64,000 nt of DNA from a bacterium (lineage in GTDB: Bacteria; Fidelibacterota; Marinisomatia; Marinisomatales; UBA1611). Made by a program: the position numbers and the translations under genes. The notes under the pieces are model-generated. The model did not search any database. It had not been told where the DNA came from and worked only from the letters and a program-made list of their open reading frames with translations. Of this stretch, positions 40,685 through 50,739 are shown piece after piece. Numbering within the stretch: the stretch's first letter is position 1; each line of letters starts with the position of its first letter. The stretch lies in contig SGYO01000001.1 in the NCBI GenBank assembly GCA_004321745.1, positions 156,525 through 220,524 on the forward strand, in the 5' to 3' direction.

Positions 40685-41062
40685 TTACTTCACACCCTCA
40701 AAGTTTGGTTCTATCCATTCTCTTAATACACCATCACTAGTTCGGAATTTAACTTTACCCTCATTGTAATTTCCATATTTGTAATACCAAATAGTGGTGT
40801 ATTCCATCCTGTGAATATTATCAGGCTCACCGAGTATTGATTTGACTTCTTCTTTAATCAAGGAATTATTTAGACTCCTCCAAAGACTTTTAAGGTTGTT
40901 TGTTTTTTTTAGTTTAGATATCTCATCAGTTTTTTCAAGTAGGTCTTTTTCTAATTTCTCCACTCTTTTTTCTAAATCTTGTATCTTTGATACAATGGAT
41001 TGAGATAACCCTACCGAACTAATTAATATAAATGTTAGAACTATTTTATTGACCATAATGAA
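40685..41062 (-). CDS. Secreted coiled-coil protein with SmpA/OmlA-like C-terminus (start corrected to MVNKIVLTF, approximate)
   Basis: From 'MVNKIVLTFILISSVGLSQS' (signal peptide); 'VKSILGEPDNIHRMEYTTIWYYKYGNYNEGKVKFRTSDGVLREWIEP'. The upstream part of the listed ORF reads out of frame through a duplicated tail. Confidence 0.65.
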   Translation of the reverse strand, partial: FIMVNKIVLTFILISSVGLSQSIVSKIQDLEKRVEKLEKDLLEKTDEISKLKKTNNLKSLWRSLNNSLIKEEVKSILGEPDNIHRMEYTTIWYYKYGNYNEGKVKFRTSDGVLREWIEPNFEGVK

Positions 41063-41063
41063 C

Positions 41064-41143
41064 TCAATTTTTATTTTCAGAAACATTGATAATCTCTCCA
41101 CCACTAATGGTAAACGACATATCACTAGTAATTTTAACACTGT
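41064..41143 (-). pseudogene. Detached duplicate of the 3' end of the SH3b lipoprotein gene
   Basis: Minus strand reads VKITSDMSFTISGGEIINVSEN, matching the intact C-terminus IKITSDMLFIVRGGEIINVSEK at 39689-39763. Confidence 0.8.
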
Positions 41144-41167
41144 TTTTCTACAAAAAATTAAATGTAT

Positions 41168-42070
41168 CTAAATCTCGGATTTATTAATTATACAATTAAC
41201 CCACATATCTGAAAATTGTTGATATCCCAACAAACTAAAATGACAATTATCAGTTAATCTATATTGTGGTTCAATCAATAAGTCTGTATTAGGTCCTCTT
41301 AAAATATTTTCAAAATCAATAATTATATTGTTTTGAATATTTAATAAAGTTGAGTCAACTCCGTCTCCACAATATGATACTAATGACAAATAAAAAGGAG
41401 AACAAATTCCATCGTTTTCTAATTTGTTATAAAATAATTCAAACTCATTATAATATTGTTGATTTTCTGTCCATCTATTTGATTCCCCTTGATGAAAGAG
41501 AATTCCATCTACCCTACCAAATCTTTTTAGTAATTGTGAGTAATTCCCAATAAAATATTCATAGTATTCATTTTTACTTAGTTCTTCAATAGTTTTGGAA
41601 GGAGAACCAGTTATTGAAAAAACAACCTGATCATAAATTTCATTTTCAATTAATTTATCTCCTAACATACCCCAAACACTCCCACCTGTACCTGTCCCAC
41701 CAAGTGACGGATCCTCATAAAGATATGTTAAGTCATTATAAAATTGAAAAACTTCATTATTAACAGAGTACCCTATCTCTCCCCAATTACAAGAATTTGA
41801 TTGACCGTATGTAATAAATATCCCAACATTTTTATTAGTATCAATATTTTGTTGAACCCTTATTTCGGTTCTATTAAACCTTCCGTTTACACCGTCATCT
41901 ATATAGTACCCTCTTTCAGTAATACATTCATTTTCATGACACTTCCCATCATTAATATAAAATCCTTGACCACAAGGAGGAAATTCATCGGAATCATTAA
42001 TATTAATCGATTCTTCTTTTGTACATGCAAAAAATATTAACAAGGTTATAATTATATTAATTTTCTCCAT
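41168..42070 (-). CDS. Sialate O-acetylesterase/SGNH-like carbohydrate esterase, lipoprotein
   Basis: FITYGQSNSCNW, GILFHQGESNRW, DNCHFSLLGYQQF motifs; lipobox-like LLIFFACTKE. Confidence 0.78.
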   Translation of the reverse strand: MEKINIIITLLIFFACTKEESININDSDEFPPCGQGFYINDGKCHENECITERGYYIDDGVNGRFNRTEIRVQQNIDTNKNVGIFITYGQSNSCNWGEIGYSVNNEVFQFYNDLTYLYEDPSLGGTGTGGSVWGMLGDKLIENEIYDQVVFSITGSPSKTIEELSKNEYYEYFIGNYSQLLKRFGRVDGILFHQGESNRWTENQQYYNEFELFYNKLENDGICSPFYLSLVSYCGDGVDSTLLNIQNNIIIDFENILRGPNTDLLIEPQYRLTDNCHFSLLGYQQFSDMWVNCIINKSEI

Positions 42071-42153
42071 ATCGAACCAAAATTACAAAAAATAACTCTA
42101 TAAAAAATAAAACTCCAATAAAGTGGATTCTAATCTGATTCAACGACTATATA

Positions 42154-42519
42154 CTAAGAACCCTTATTACGACTATCATAGACAACAATTTTTAAATCCG
42201 TAATAGCACTATCATTTGATTCGATTAGTTGTATAACATTATCTATCCTTTTTTCAGAAATCCATACGTTAGTACCATAAAACCTGTTCTCCCTACTGGT
42301 CTTCCACCCTGTCTTATTCAAATATTTTGAAACATCATTATATGATAGACCTTCTTTACGAAGTCTTTTAATTTCTGTGTATAATTTTTTCTGAAAAGTG
42401 GTGATGGTTTTGTTTCTAACCGAACCACTATTAACTTTTATCTTGTAGGAGAGGAAAACATCGATGTCATCCTGAGGGTGTGGAGAAATAATACCCCATA
42501 ACCTAGAAACCCGAAGGTG
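42154..42519 (-). pseudogene. N-terminally truncated recombinase/HTH-domain fragment
   Basis: 121-codon open frame with no in-frame ATG: ...IKVNSGSVRNKTITTFQKKLYTEIKRLRKEGLSYNDVSKYLNKTGWKTSRENRFYGTNVWISEKRIDNVIQLIESNDS...*; resembles the 'Recombinase' domain (LRxxGxSxxxIAxxLNxxGxxTxxGxxWxxxxV). Confidence 0.55.
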
Positions 42520-42545
42520 TTAAATTAAGCCAAGAAAACTTTATT

Positions 42546-44357
42546 ATGACTGAAAACAAAAGTTTATTATCAACTATTTTAGTAATTATAATAGCGGGTC
42601 TTTGTTTTTTCTGGTTTCGCCAAATCGGACCTGAGGATGTAGGTTCTCCTGAAATCAAAAATAAAGATATTATTGAACACATAAAGTTTTTATCTGATGA
42701 CAAAAGAGCTGGAAGATACCCTGGCACTAGAGAATCTAAAGATGTAATTGCGTACATTATTAATCAATTTAAAACATTTGGAGTTCAGCAAGCTGGGGAG
42801 GGAAGTTCATTCAAGCAGACTTTTAGCATCATTGATAGCGTTAAAATAGGAAAAAATAACTCCCTAAAAATAAATGACAGACCATTAAGTATAGAAAAAG
42901 ACTACATCCCTCTTTGGTTTTCTGGAAATGCTAGTTTATCAGGTGATGTTGTTTTCGCTGGTTATGGAATTAACATGATAACTGATTCATTAGTTTGGAA
43001 TGATTATAAAGGTCTTGATATTGATGGTAAATGGGTAATGGTTATGAGACATAGCCCAGAACGAGAAAACCCTCATAGTTCATATGCGCCCCACTCCGAC
43101 CTTCACAATAAAATGATCGAAGCTAGAGATCGAGGTGCAGCAGGAATTATTTTTATTTCACAAATTGAAGATTCTACATTAATTCCTTTTAAGTATATCC
43201 CGGGATATTCTAAGTCAGGCATTCCTGCAATCCATTTAGATAATGAAGTTGCTGATGATATTTTGAGGTCAGTTGGAAGTTCAAGAGAAATAATTCAAAA
43301 TAAGATGAATAGAAACTTAAAATCAGAATCATTTACTATACCTGATTTAAAAATCACAGCAAATGTAGAATTAAAAGATATCTATTCAAGAGCAGCAAAC
43401 GTGGTTGGGAAAATCATTAGTAGAAACCATAAATTTCGTGATGAATTCGTTATTATTGGTGCTCACTTTGATCATTTAGGTTATGGAGGGCCTGGGTCTG
43501 GATCGCTGAAACCTGATACAAATGCAGTACATAATGGAGCAAATGATAATGCCTCTGGGACTGCTGGATTACTTGAACTTGCTCACAAACTTCAAGCAAA
43601 TCGAAAGCTCTTAAAACGAAGTATTCTCTTCATTGCCTTTGATGCTGAAGAAAAAGGCTTATTAGGTTCAAAGTATTTTGTTCAAAATCCAACTATTAAT
43701 ATTAAAAATGTATCCGCAATGATAAATATGGATATGATAGGTAAAATGAGAGACTCTACAGTAATAATTGGAGGTGTTGGGACATCGCCAGTTTTTGAAC
43801 CTACACTTGATTCGCTATCTATTGATACAGGGTTAAAATTTGAATATGATAAAGCCGGCTATGGCCCCAGTGATCATGCCAGCTTTTATGCAGAAAACAT
43901 CCCTGTCCTTTTCTTCTTCACTGGGGACTACGAAAATCTCTACCATTTGCCTGAAGATGATTGGGAAAAAATAAACGTGCAAGGAGAAAAACAAATTCTT
44001 GATGTCATTTATAAGTTAACGATCAAGCTAAGTAGGGAAAACTCAAAACCATTATTTACATTATCTGGTCCCAAAAAACAGAAAAATTCACGCTCGAATC
44101 AAAAAGTAAAACTTGGAATAATTCCATATTACGGCGGAACAATTAAAGGGTTAAAAGTCGATAAAATATATGATCCTAATGGCCCAGCAGCAAAAGCAGG
44201 AATAAGGTCTGGCGATATTATTAAATCAATAAACAAGAAACCTGTCAATGATATTTATGAATTTATGAAAAGAATGGATGGAATAGATAAAGGTCAGTCA
44301 ATCTCTGTAGATATAAAACGCAATGGAAAAATAATTATGCTTACGGTAAGGTTTTAA
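42546..44357 (+). CDS. M28-family aminopeptidase with PA and PDZ domains
   Basis: IIGAHFDHLGYGG, GANDNASGTAGLLELAHKL, FIAFDAEEKGLLGSKYF, GPSDHASFYAENIPVLFFFTG; C-terminal PDZ (GPAAKAGIRSGDIIKSINKKPV). Confidence 0.92.
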   Translation: MTENKSLLSTILVIIIAGLCFFWFRQIGPEDVGSPEIKNKDIIEHIKFLSDDKRAGRYPGTRESKDVIAYIINQFKTFGVQQAGEGSSFKQTFSIIDSVKIGKNNSLKINDRPLSIEKDYIPLWFSGNASLSGDVVFAGYGINMITDSLVWNDYKGLDIDGKWVMVMRHSPERENPHSSYAPHSDLHNKMIEARDRGAAGIIFISQIEDSTLIPFKYIPGYSKSGIPAIHLDNEVADDILRSVGSSREIIQNKMNRNLKSESFTIPDLKITANVELKDIYSRAANVVGKIISRNHKFRDEFVIIGAHFDHLGYGGPGSGSLKPDTNAVHNGANDNASGTAGLLELAHKLQANRKLLKRSILFIAFDAEEKGLLGSKYFVQNPTINIKNVSAMINMDMIGKMRDSTVIIGGVGTSPVFEPTLDSLSIDTGLKFEYDKAGYGPSDHASFYAENIPVLFFFTGDYENLYHLPEDDWEKINVQGEKQILDVIYKLTIKLSRENSKPLFTLSGPKKQKNSRSNQKVKLGIIPYYGGTIKGLKVDKIYDPNGPAAKAGIRSGDIIKSINKKPVNDIYEFMKRMDGIDKGQSISVDIKRNGKIIMLTVRF

Positions 44358-44366
44358 AAAAAGACG

Positions 44367-45347
44367 CTAATCTTTATTTGATTGAGCATCTCTAAGAGCG
44401 TCTATAGTCTTTTGCCCTAGTCTGCCATCAACTTCTAGATCATATCCATTCGCATTTAGAGTTCTTTGTAAATCACTAACCGATTTATTATCCAAAGGAT
44501 TAAAATTTTCGATAACATATTTTAATCTACCTTCAACATCTGAAAGGAGATAGCTACTTCTTTCTCTAATTTTTTCCGCTAAGCCAAGGACTGCCATAAC
44601 ATAGTTATCAGAATGGTTATACGCCCAAACTGATTTCCAAATATCTCCACCCTCTGCATAATTTTTACTACCAGGATTATAACCATTTTTCACAAGATAA
44701 TTAGCGATACTTCCTAGAACATCTGGCCAATCATGTGGTCTTCTGACACCGTCATCATCAAAATCAACTGAGTACCTATTAAAACTAGATGGAATAAATT
44801 GTCCAAAACCAAATGCTCCAGCATAAGAACCCTCAATACTTTGGGGGTCTACGTTATCTTTATAGCAATACTCTAAGTATGATGCTAACTCGCTAGATGC
44901 CCACTTAGCCCTCTTCGGCATTTCATGAATTTGAGTATACAAAGAATTAAAAACAGTAAAGCCTTTATAGTGCCGACCATAATTACTCTCAATGCCTGCT
45001 ATACTTAAAATAATAAACGGATCCACATCATATTTTTTTGAAACTTGAAATACGAGATCTTTATTTTCACTGTAAAATTTTACTCCAGCTACAATTCGAG
45101 ATTCTTTAATGAATAGTTTTTTATACTGCTCCCAAGATTTTTTTTCATATGGTCTAGCGAATCTTTCTGGAATTTCTAGGTGTTTTTCAATGGATGGATT
45201 ATTAAATATTTCATCAATATAAGAAGTGGGGACAACCTTTTTATTAATTTTTTCTAAGACTAACTGATATGCTAAATCATCTGGACGATTTTCACCAGCA
45301 AAAGTCAAAGATATTATCGTAATTAGTAAAAAAACTTTTTGTACCAT
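44367..45347 (-). CDS. Lytic murein transglycosylase (MltB family) with peptidoglycan-binding domain
   Basis: ILSIAGIESNYGRH, GSYAGAFGFGQFIPSSFNRYSVDFDDDG, DLQRTLNANGYDLEVDGRLGQKTIDALRDAQ. Confidence 0.92.
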   Translation of the reverse strand: MVQKVFLLITIISLTFAGENRPDDLAYQLVLEKINKKVVPTSYIDEIFNNPSIEKHLEIPERFARPYEKKSWEQYKKLFIKESRIVAGVKFYSENKDLVFQVSKKYDVDPFIILSIAGIESNYGRHYKGFTVFNSLYTQIHEMPKRAKWASSELASYLEYCYKDNVDPQSIEGSYAGAFGFGQFIPSSFNRYSVDFDDDGVRRPHDWPDVLGSIANYLVKNGYNPGSKNYAEGGDIWKSVWAYNHSDNYVMAVLGLAEKIRERSSYLLSDVEGRLKYVIENFNPLDNKSVSDLQRTLNANGYDLEVDGRLGQKTIDALRDAQSNKD

Positions 45348-45350
45348 ATC

Positions 45351-48300
45351 TTATTTTACGTAAAGAAGTTTAATGCTATTGTCAATATTTTTTGATTTTA
45401 ATCTACAAAAATAAACACCAGTACTTAGATCGCGACCAAAATCATTTTTCCCATTCCACAAAATAGTATTCATCCCGCTATAGAGTTTTTGAGATTTAAA
45501 TGTTCGTACTGTTTCGCCAAGAATGTTAACAATTGATAGATTATAATCATCTGTATTACCACTTACATTGAAAACAATTTTAACTCGTGAATTAAATGGA
45601 TTAGGGAAAGCCGAATGCAATAGATAATCAGAAGGGATGTTGTTATCTGATATAAATAACTCTTCAGCAATACTATTAACAGAGCCAGGTGAACCATTCC
45701 CGGATGAAAAACCCCAAGAACTAGCATTTTCATTTAAGGAATCAGGATGAATTAGTTCAAGGGTTGGACCGTTTCCATCTGGCTCTGTTGGCCAAGGGTA
45801 AACATCATCATATTCAACTCTGTCAAGTAATCGATCAGTAAAGTCATATATACTGATCTCTTCTCCTCCTCCACTTAATCCAAAATCAAATGGCCCATAT
45901 AAATTTTGTACGTCAGGAAAAAAAGTTGAAAAAGAGACTGTGTCTCTTGCTAAGATAATATACTCTCTTGACCCTATACTTGAATTCGCTGGAAATGTAT
46001 ATCTATGATCAGGATTTTCATCTGTAAAATAATACGAATCAAGGTCAACTACGTGGTCTCCATTATTATATATTTCAACCCAGTCACGAGTATCAAATTG
46101 ATCAGAACTATTATAGTTGATCTCATTGATAACTAAATTAATAGTGTCTCCACCGTCTAACTCTTCAAACAATGCGGTTATCATAGAATTATTTGAAATT
46201 TGCACCTTTATTTTTGATGTAGAATCAGGATATTGAGCCCAACCAATAAACCTATATCCTTCTTCAGGAATTGCTTCTATCTCAATCGGAACGCTTGAAT
46301 AGTAATAACCAGTCCAAGGGTATGATTCAAGTTCGAGTGTATTGACCTTAATATCCCCTCCAAGGCTTGAAATGAAAGTCACTAATGCTGGACTAGATAG
46401 ACTAAAAAAACTTGCTAAATGTTGCCTTGCATAAAGAGATCTGTTATTAGAGAAATTTTCTAATATTTCAATATGATATTCCCAATCTTGTGCTGATCCC
46501 GGCCATCTTACCTGATGAACAGGTATTATATCTTCAATATACGAAGACATATCACCTATTCTTTCGTTCAAAAAATTTGGCTTAAAAACAGTATTGAGCC
46601 TATCACAATAAATATTCACAAACCGATCTCTGTAATCCTGGTTTTCAAAAAGTTTCCTAAGTAAAAATGTAGACCATGGTGGATTTGGCCATTCAGGGCC
46701 ATTAGCCTCTACTGCAAATTGCAAAGTGTTTACATTATAACCTAACCCCATCCATGGAATACCAAAGCCAAAATCAGTATCATATAATACCCATCGCCAT
46801 TTACCATCAGTCGATTGAGGCCTCCAATATTTAACATTATTCCCTGGCCAATCTCTATTATCTATAAATATTTGAGCAACATTGTAATCAATATGATTAT
46901 CAATATCTATCCATTTTGAAAGAGAATCGTATGCGACGGGGTCTGTCATATCAACTTGACTAACATATTCAACTAATGAGTTATAATTATCAATAGATCC
47001 TTCATTCGCCAATTGTACCTCAATCAAGTCTATTTCATCAGGATCAACTGGATGGTGAGCAGCAATAAAATGTTCATTTACTTTTTCTCTAAGATTATAT
47101 AATCCCCAAAACTCACCATTTAGATACACTAGCATAGGGCGGTAAGCTTGAACATCGAGGTCTACATCATGAAAAAGACCCGTCATAAAACCATCTCTAA
47201 GCATTGTAAAATTCCAATCATTCCCAGAGTTACGCAAAACAAGAGATTGAAAATTTTCAAGATCAAGATTAGGGAAAAATTTATAATTAAAATCACTATT
47301 CCCATATTGACCTCTAGCAAACAGTGATAAAGATTTTTGCCCTTGCCCTCTACTCCACCCTCCAAAAATTTTCACTCCACCACTTGAAGAATAGTAGGTT
47401 TCATCCGTTTCTAATACTTCAATAAAGATAGGTTTTTCCCAATCTTCCCAAAAATTTGCTCCAAAATGCGGATAATCAGGGGATGCATTTGGCCCCATTT
47501 CATAAATTCCAGTATTATAATCAAAAAAGTTGTCTGGATCAGTTGATAGAAATATTGTTGGAAAATTATTATTCTCATTATCTAAGATAAATGTTCCTGT
47601 TTTAATTGGAGATCTAATCCAACCATCTTTAAAACTTGCTGCTTTGATTACTGTGTTTTGTTGAATTACTATTGATCCAGTATATAATGGAGAACTTGTT
47701 GTGGGATCAGAGCCATCTAGAGTATAATAGACAGAAACTCCTAGATCATCAGTGCTTATTGATACGATCAAAGAAGGGTCACTATAAAAACCAGATTCAT
47801 TAGAAAAAACAATGTCGTTTAATATACCTAAAACAGCTTCTTCTCCATTGGGCTCGCCAGGACTAGGGTCTAAAAATAATCCATAATTTTCACCATTATT
47901 AATTCTACCAATAGAAACATCCGATTGAAGTTCACCAGTATGTAAAGAATCAATAATAACACTGTCTAGGTCTGTAATTATAATGGTTTCACCTTCTGAA
48001 CTAATTTTAAAATTTGTATGAAGAATAGATATTGGTAATTCAATTTCCTCAGCTATGGTTAAAGTATTATCTGTAGGAGTGTCTCTACCGATTGTGAGAA
48101 AAGGAATACAAGAAAGATCAGAAGAATTACTATTAAAATTATGAACTTGAATGGCTAATGTATTTTGCCCTTCATTGACCCAAGATTCCGTTGAGTCGAT
48201 CCAAAATAAAGACGGATCGCCTCCATTTATCATTTCAGCTTCTCTCCATGCTACGGTTCCTTGATTAAATGACGGAGGACTACCCTCAATGTTATCCCGC

Positions 48301-48881
48301 GCAATCTCATTCCCATTTAGATATGCAACAAAACCATCATCGTAATCAATGTGGAAAGCTATCTTTTTTACTTGTTCAAAATCTGTAATGGAAAACGGCT
48401 TCACTAAGAATACGGATATTGTATTTGAAATTTCCGTGTTATCATCCCCATCACCATAGCCAAATCCACTTGGTCCGATACTCCAATTGCTGGCATTGAA
48501 GCCAGGTTGGTTCCAATTTGAGGGAAGCTCTTGAGTCGGAACAAAATAATACCATGGATCACCCACATCAATAATAGTTTCCCATCCAGATATCATATCA
48601 ATTCTATCTTTATCTGAAGCCATAATTAATAAAAAGCTTTCTGGCTCCAGCACTACATTAGGTATTTGCCATTTATATAGATCGTCCAAGTCATCCGATA
48701 AACCCCATCCATTTAAAGAAATGTTACTAGGTGTAGGATTATATAGTTCAATCCAATCTGGAGTCTCACCATCTTCATCATAATAACTACTTTGATTTGA
48801 TGATACTATTTCATTCAATTGTACGTTTTGAGATAAAGCAAATGATACAATTAAAAATAAGGAAACTAGTTTTTTACACAT
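45351..48881 (-). CDS. Secreted CotH-kinase protein with lamin-tail domains, chitobiase-like domain and T9SS CTD
   Basis: LTDs (LNEIVSSNQSSYYDEDGETPDWIELYNPTP; INEINYNSSDQFDTRDWVEIYNNG), CotH core (LRNSGNDWNFTMLRDGFM...GLYNLREKVNEHFI...RWVLYDTDFGFG), C-terminal SAFPNPFNSRVKI. Confidence 0.88.
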   Translation of the reverse strand: MCKKLVSLFLIVSFALSQNVQLNEIVSSNQSSYYDEDGETPDWIELYNPTPSNISLNGWGLSDDLDDLYKWQIPNVVLEPESFLLIMASDKDRIDMISGWETIIDVGDPWYYFVPTQELPSNWNQPGFNASNWSIGPSGFGYGDGDDNTEISNTISVFLVKPFSITDFEQVKKIAFHIDYDDGFVAYLNGNEIARDNIEGSPPSFNQGTVAWREAEMINGGDPSLFWIDSTESWVNEGQNTLAIQVHNFNSNSSDLSCIPFLTIGRDTPTDNTLTIAEEIELPISILHTNFKISSEGETIIITDLDSVIIDSLHTGELQSDVSIGRINNGENYGLFLDPSPGEPNGEEAVLGILNDIVFSNESGFYSDPSLIVSISTDDLGVSVYYTLDGSDPTTSSPLYTGSIVIQQNTVIKAASFKDGWIRSPIKTGTFILDNENNNFPTIFLSTDPDNFFDYNTGIYEMGPNASPDYPHFGANFWEDWEKPIFIEVLETDETYYSSSGGVKIFGGWSRGQGQKSLSLFARGQYGNSDFNYKFFPNLDLENFQSLVLRNSGNDWNFTMLRDGFMTGLFHDVDLDVQAYRPMLVYLNGEFWGLYNLREKVNEHFIAAHHPVDPDEIDLIEVQLANEGSIDNYNSLVEYVSQVDMTDPVAYDSLSKWIDIDNHIDYNVAQIFIDNRDWPGNNVKYWRPQSTDGKWRWVLYDTDFGFGIPWMGLGYNVNTLQFAVEANGPEWPNPPWSTFLLRKLFENQDYRDRFVNIYCDRLNTVFKPNFLNERIGDMSSYIEDIIPVHQVRWPGSAQDWEYHIEILENFSNNRSLYARQHLASFFSLSSPALVTFISSLGGDIKVNTLELESYPWTGYYYSSVPIEIEAIPEEGYRFIGWAQYPDSTSKIKVQISNNSMITALFEELDGGDTINLVINEINYNSSDQFDTRDWVEIYNNGDHVVDLDSYYFTDENPDHRYTFPANSSIGSREYIILARDTVSFSTFFPDVQNLYGPFDFGLSGGGEEISIYDFTDRLLDRVEYDDVYPWPTEPDGNGPTLELIHPDSLNENASSWGFSSGNGSPGSVNSIAEELFISDNNIPSDYLLHSAFPNPFNSRVKIVFNVSGNTDDYNLSIVNILGETVRTFKSQKLYSGMNTILWNGKNDFGRDLSTGVYFCRLKSKNIDNSIKLLYVK

Positions 48882-48894
48882 TTAAAATAGTTAC

Positions 48895-50739
48895 CTATTC
48901 ATACGATAAACCAAACCCGAACTTAAATAATGGATCATAACTACTGTCTCCATAATTAATAGGTATTTGTTTCATAGACTTAGGCCAAGTCATAGATAGC
49001 TTTCCTGTAAAATCAAAATCTCCAAAAATAACATCTGATATTCCCAAACCCTCAGTCCCTGGTAGCCAAGCAGCAAGGAATGCGTCACTTTCATCCAATA
49101 CTTCATTAATGATCATTGGGCGACCTGATATTAGTATTACAACAAATGGCAATTTAGAACGTTTAACTTTTTCTATTAATTTAATATCTTCATTAGATAG
49201 GTGAAGCGAATCTCTGTCTCCAACTCCCTCAGAATACGGCTTTTCTCCAATGACAGCTACGATTATATCTGAATTTGATAAATCCCCTCCATCTTTAGAA
49301 TAACGAATATTACTAGAATCACTGACAGCAGATTTAAAAGCGTCTAAAATTGTTGTCCCGGGAGTGATGTCACCAGAACCTCCTTGCCAATGAATTGTCC
49401 AACCACCAGACTGATAGCCAATATTATCTGCATGCTCACCAACTAAAGTGATCTTACTATTGTTTTTTTGCAAAGGCAAAATCTGGTTTTCATTTTTTAA
49501 TAGGACTAAAGATTTACGAACGCTTTTTCTAGCTAACTCTCTATGCTTTTTAGAGCCTACAACATCTGTGTTCTTTGGTTTTTTTATGGGACTATCAAAA
49601 AGTCCAATTTTCTTTTTTATTCTAAGAATTCTTGATACCGCATCATCAATTCTTTCCATGGGTATAGAACCTTCTTTTACTGATTCTATCGCCAATCTTA
49701 TAAAATCATCATAAGAATTATCATCCGGGTTGAGGCTTCCAGGGACCATATTCATATCGATACCAGCATTAATAGATTGAATTATGCAAGTCTTATAATC
49801 TTTATCTAATTCATTAATACCAGCCCAATCCGATACAACTATTCCATCAAATCCTAATTCTTTCTTTAAAACATCATTGATTAGATATTTATGGCCATGA
49901 AGTTTTTGACCCTTCCAACTATTATATGAGACCATAATGCTTCCAACTCCCATGTTAATAGATTCTTTAAAAGGTTTTATATATTTACTTCTTAGTTCTT
50001 CTTCATCTAATACTACATCTCCTCGATCGATCTTGTACCAATTAGTCCCCGTTCCAAATATTGTATTCCCATCCCCAACAAAATGTTTTGCACAAGCAAG
50101 CACAGAGTTTTTATTTAATGTCCTCCCTTGAAAACCTATTGTGGATGCCACTCCAAGCTCAGTTACAATATCTGAATCCTCAGAGTAGCTTTCATAGGTC
50201 CTACCCCATCTTTCATCTTGAGCTACAGCGACACAAGGAGCAAACGTCCAATCCAAGCCAGTTGCTTTTACTTCTTCAGCCGTAGCCGCTGCTATATCTT
50301 GAACCAAAGCCTTATCATTCATACAGCCAAGGCCAATATTATGCGGAAACATGGTTGCACCTAAAACATTGTTATGTCCATGTACAGCATCTATACCGTA
50401 TATCAATGGAATTTTAAGTCTAGTCTTAAGAGCCTCCTCTTGGAAACCATTGTATAAATCAACCCATGAGGATGGCTGATTTGTTGGAGGGGTCGATCCG
50501 CCACCGCTCAGTATCGAACCTAGAAAGTATTTTTTTATATCAGACTTATCAGCTAAATAGCGGTAATCAACTTGTGTCATTTGGCCAATTTTTTCTTCAA
50601 GGGTCATAGATGAAACTAACTCACTTACTTCGCCATCAATAGAACTACATGATATTATGTGAATTAAAAAAATGGGTATAATTGATTTAGTTATCTTATT
50701 ACTTAATAAGCATAATTTTTTCATACGAGCTTTCTCCAT
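48895..50739 (-). CDS. Glycoside hydrolase family 3 beta-glucosidase, lipoprotein (true start probably MKKLCLL)
   Basis: MTLEEKIGQMTQ, ACAKHFVGDGNT, GIVVSDWAGI (nucleophile Asp), LAAWLPGTEGLGISDVIFGDFDFTGKLSMTWPKS. Confidence 0.95.
   Translation of the reverse strand: MEKARMKKLCLLSNKITKSIIPIFLIHIISCSSIDGEVSELVSSMTLEEKIGQMTQVDYRYLADKSDIKKYFLGSILSGGGSTPPTNQPSSWVDLYNGFQEEALKTRLKIPLIYGIDAVHGHNNVLGATMFPHNIGLGCMNDKALVQDIAAATAEEVKATGLDWTFAPCVAVAQDERWGRTYESYSEDSDIVTELGVASTIGFQGRTLNKNSVLACAKHFVGDGNTIFGTGTNWYKIDRGDVVLDEEELRSKYIKPFKESINMGVGSIMVSYNSWKGQKLHGHKYLINDVLKKELGFDGIVVSDWAGINELDKDYKTCIIQSINAGIDMNMVPGSLNPDDNSYDDFIRLAIESVKEGSIPMERIDDAVSRILRIKKKIGLFDSPIKKPKNTDVVGSKKHRELARKSVRKSLVLLKNENQILPLQKNNSKITLVGEHADNIGYQSGGWTIHWQGGSGDITPGTTILDAFKSAVSDSSNIRYSKDGGDLSNSDIIVAVIGEKPYSEGVGDRDSLHLSNEDIKLIEKVKRSKLPFVVILISGRPMIINEVLDESDAFLAAWLPGTEGLGISDVIFGDFDFTGKLSMTWPKSMKQIPINYGDSSYDPLFKFGFGLSYE

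Noticed and set aside
41063-41140. Upstream start (MLKLLVICRLPLVVERLSMFLKIKIEF) of the listed ORF 40685-41140
   Set aside because: This stretch is the out-of-frame reading of a duplicated gene tail; MVNKIVLTFILISSVGLSQS gives a clean signal peptide.
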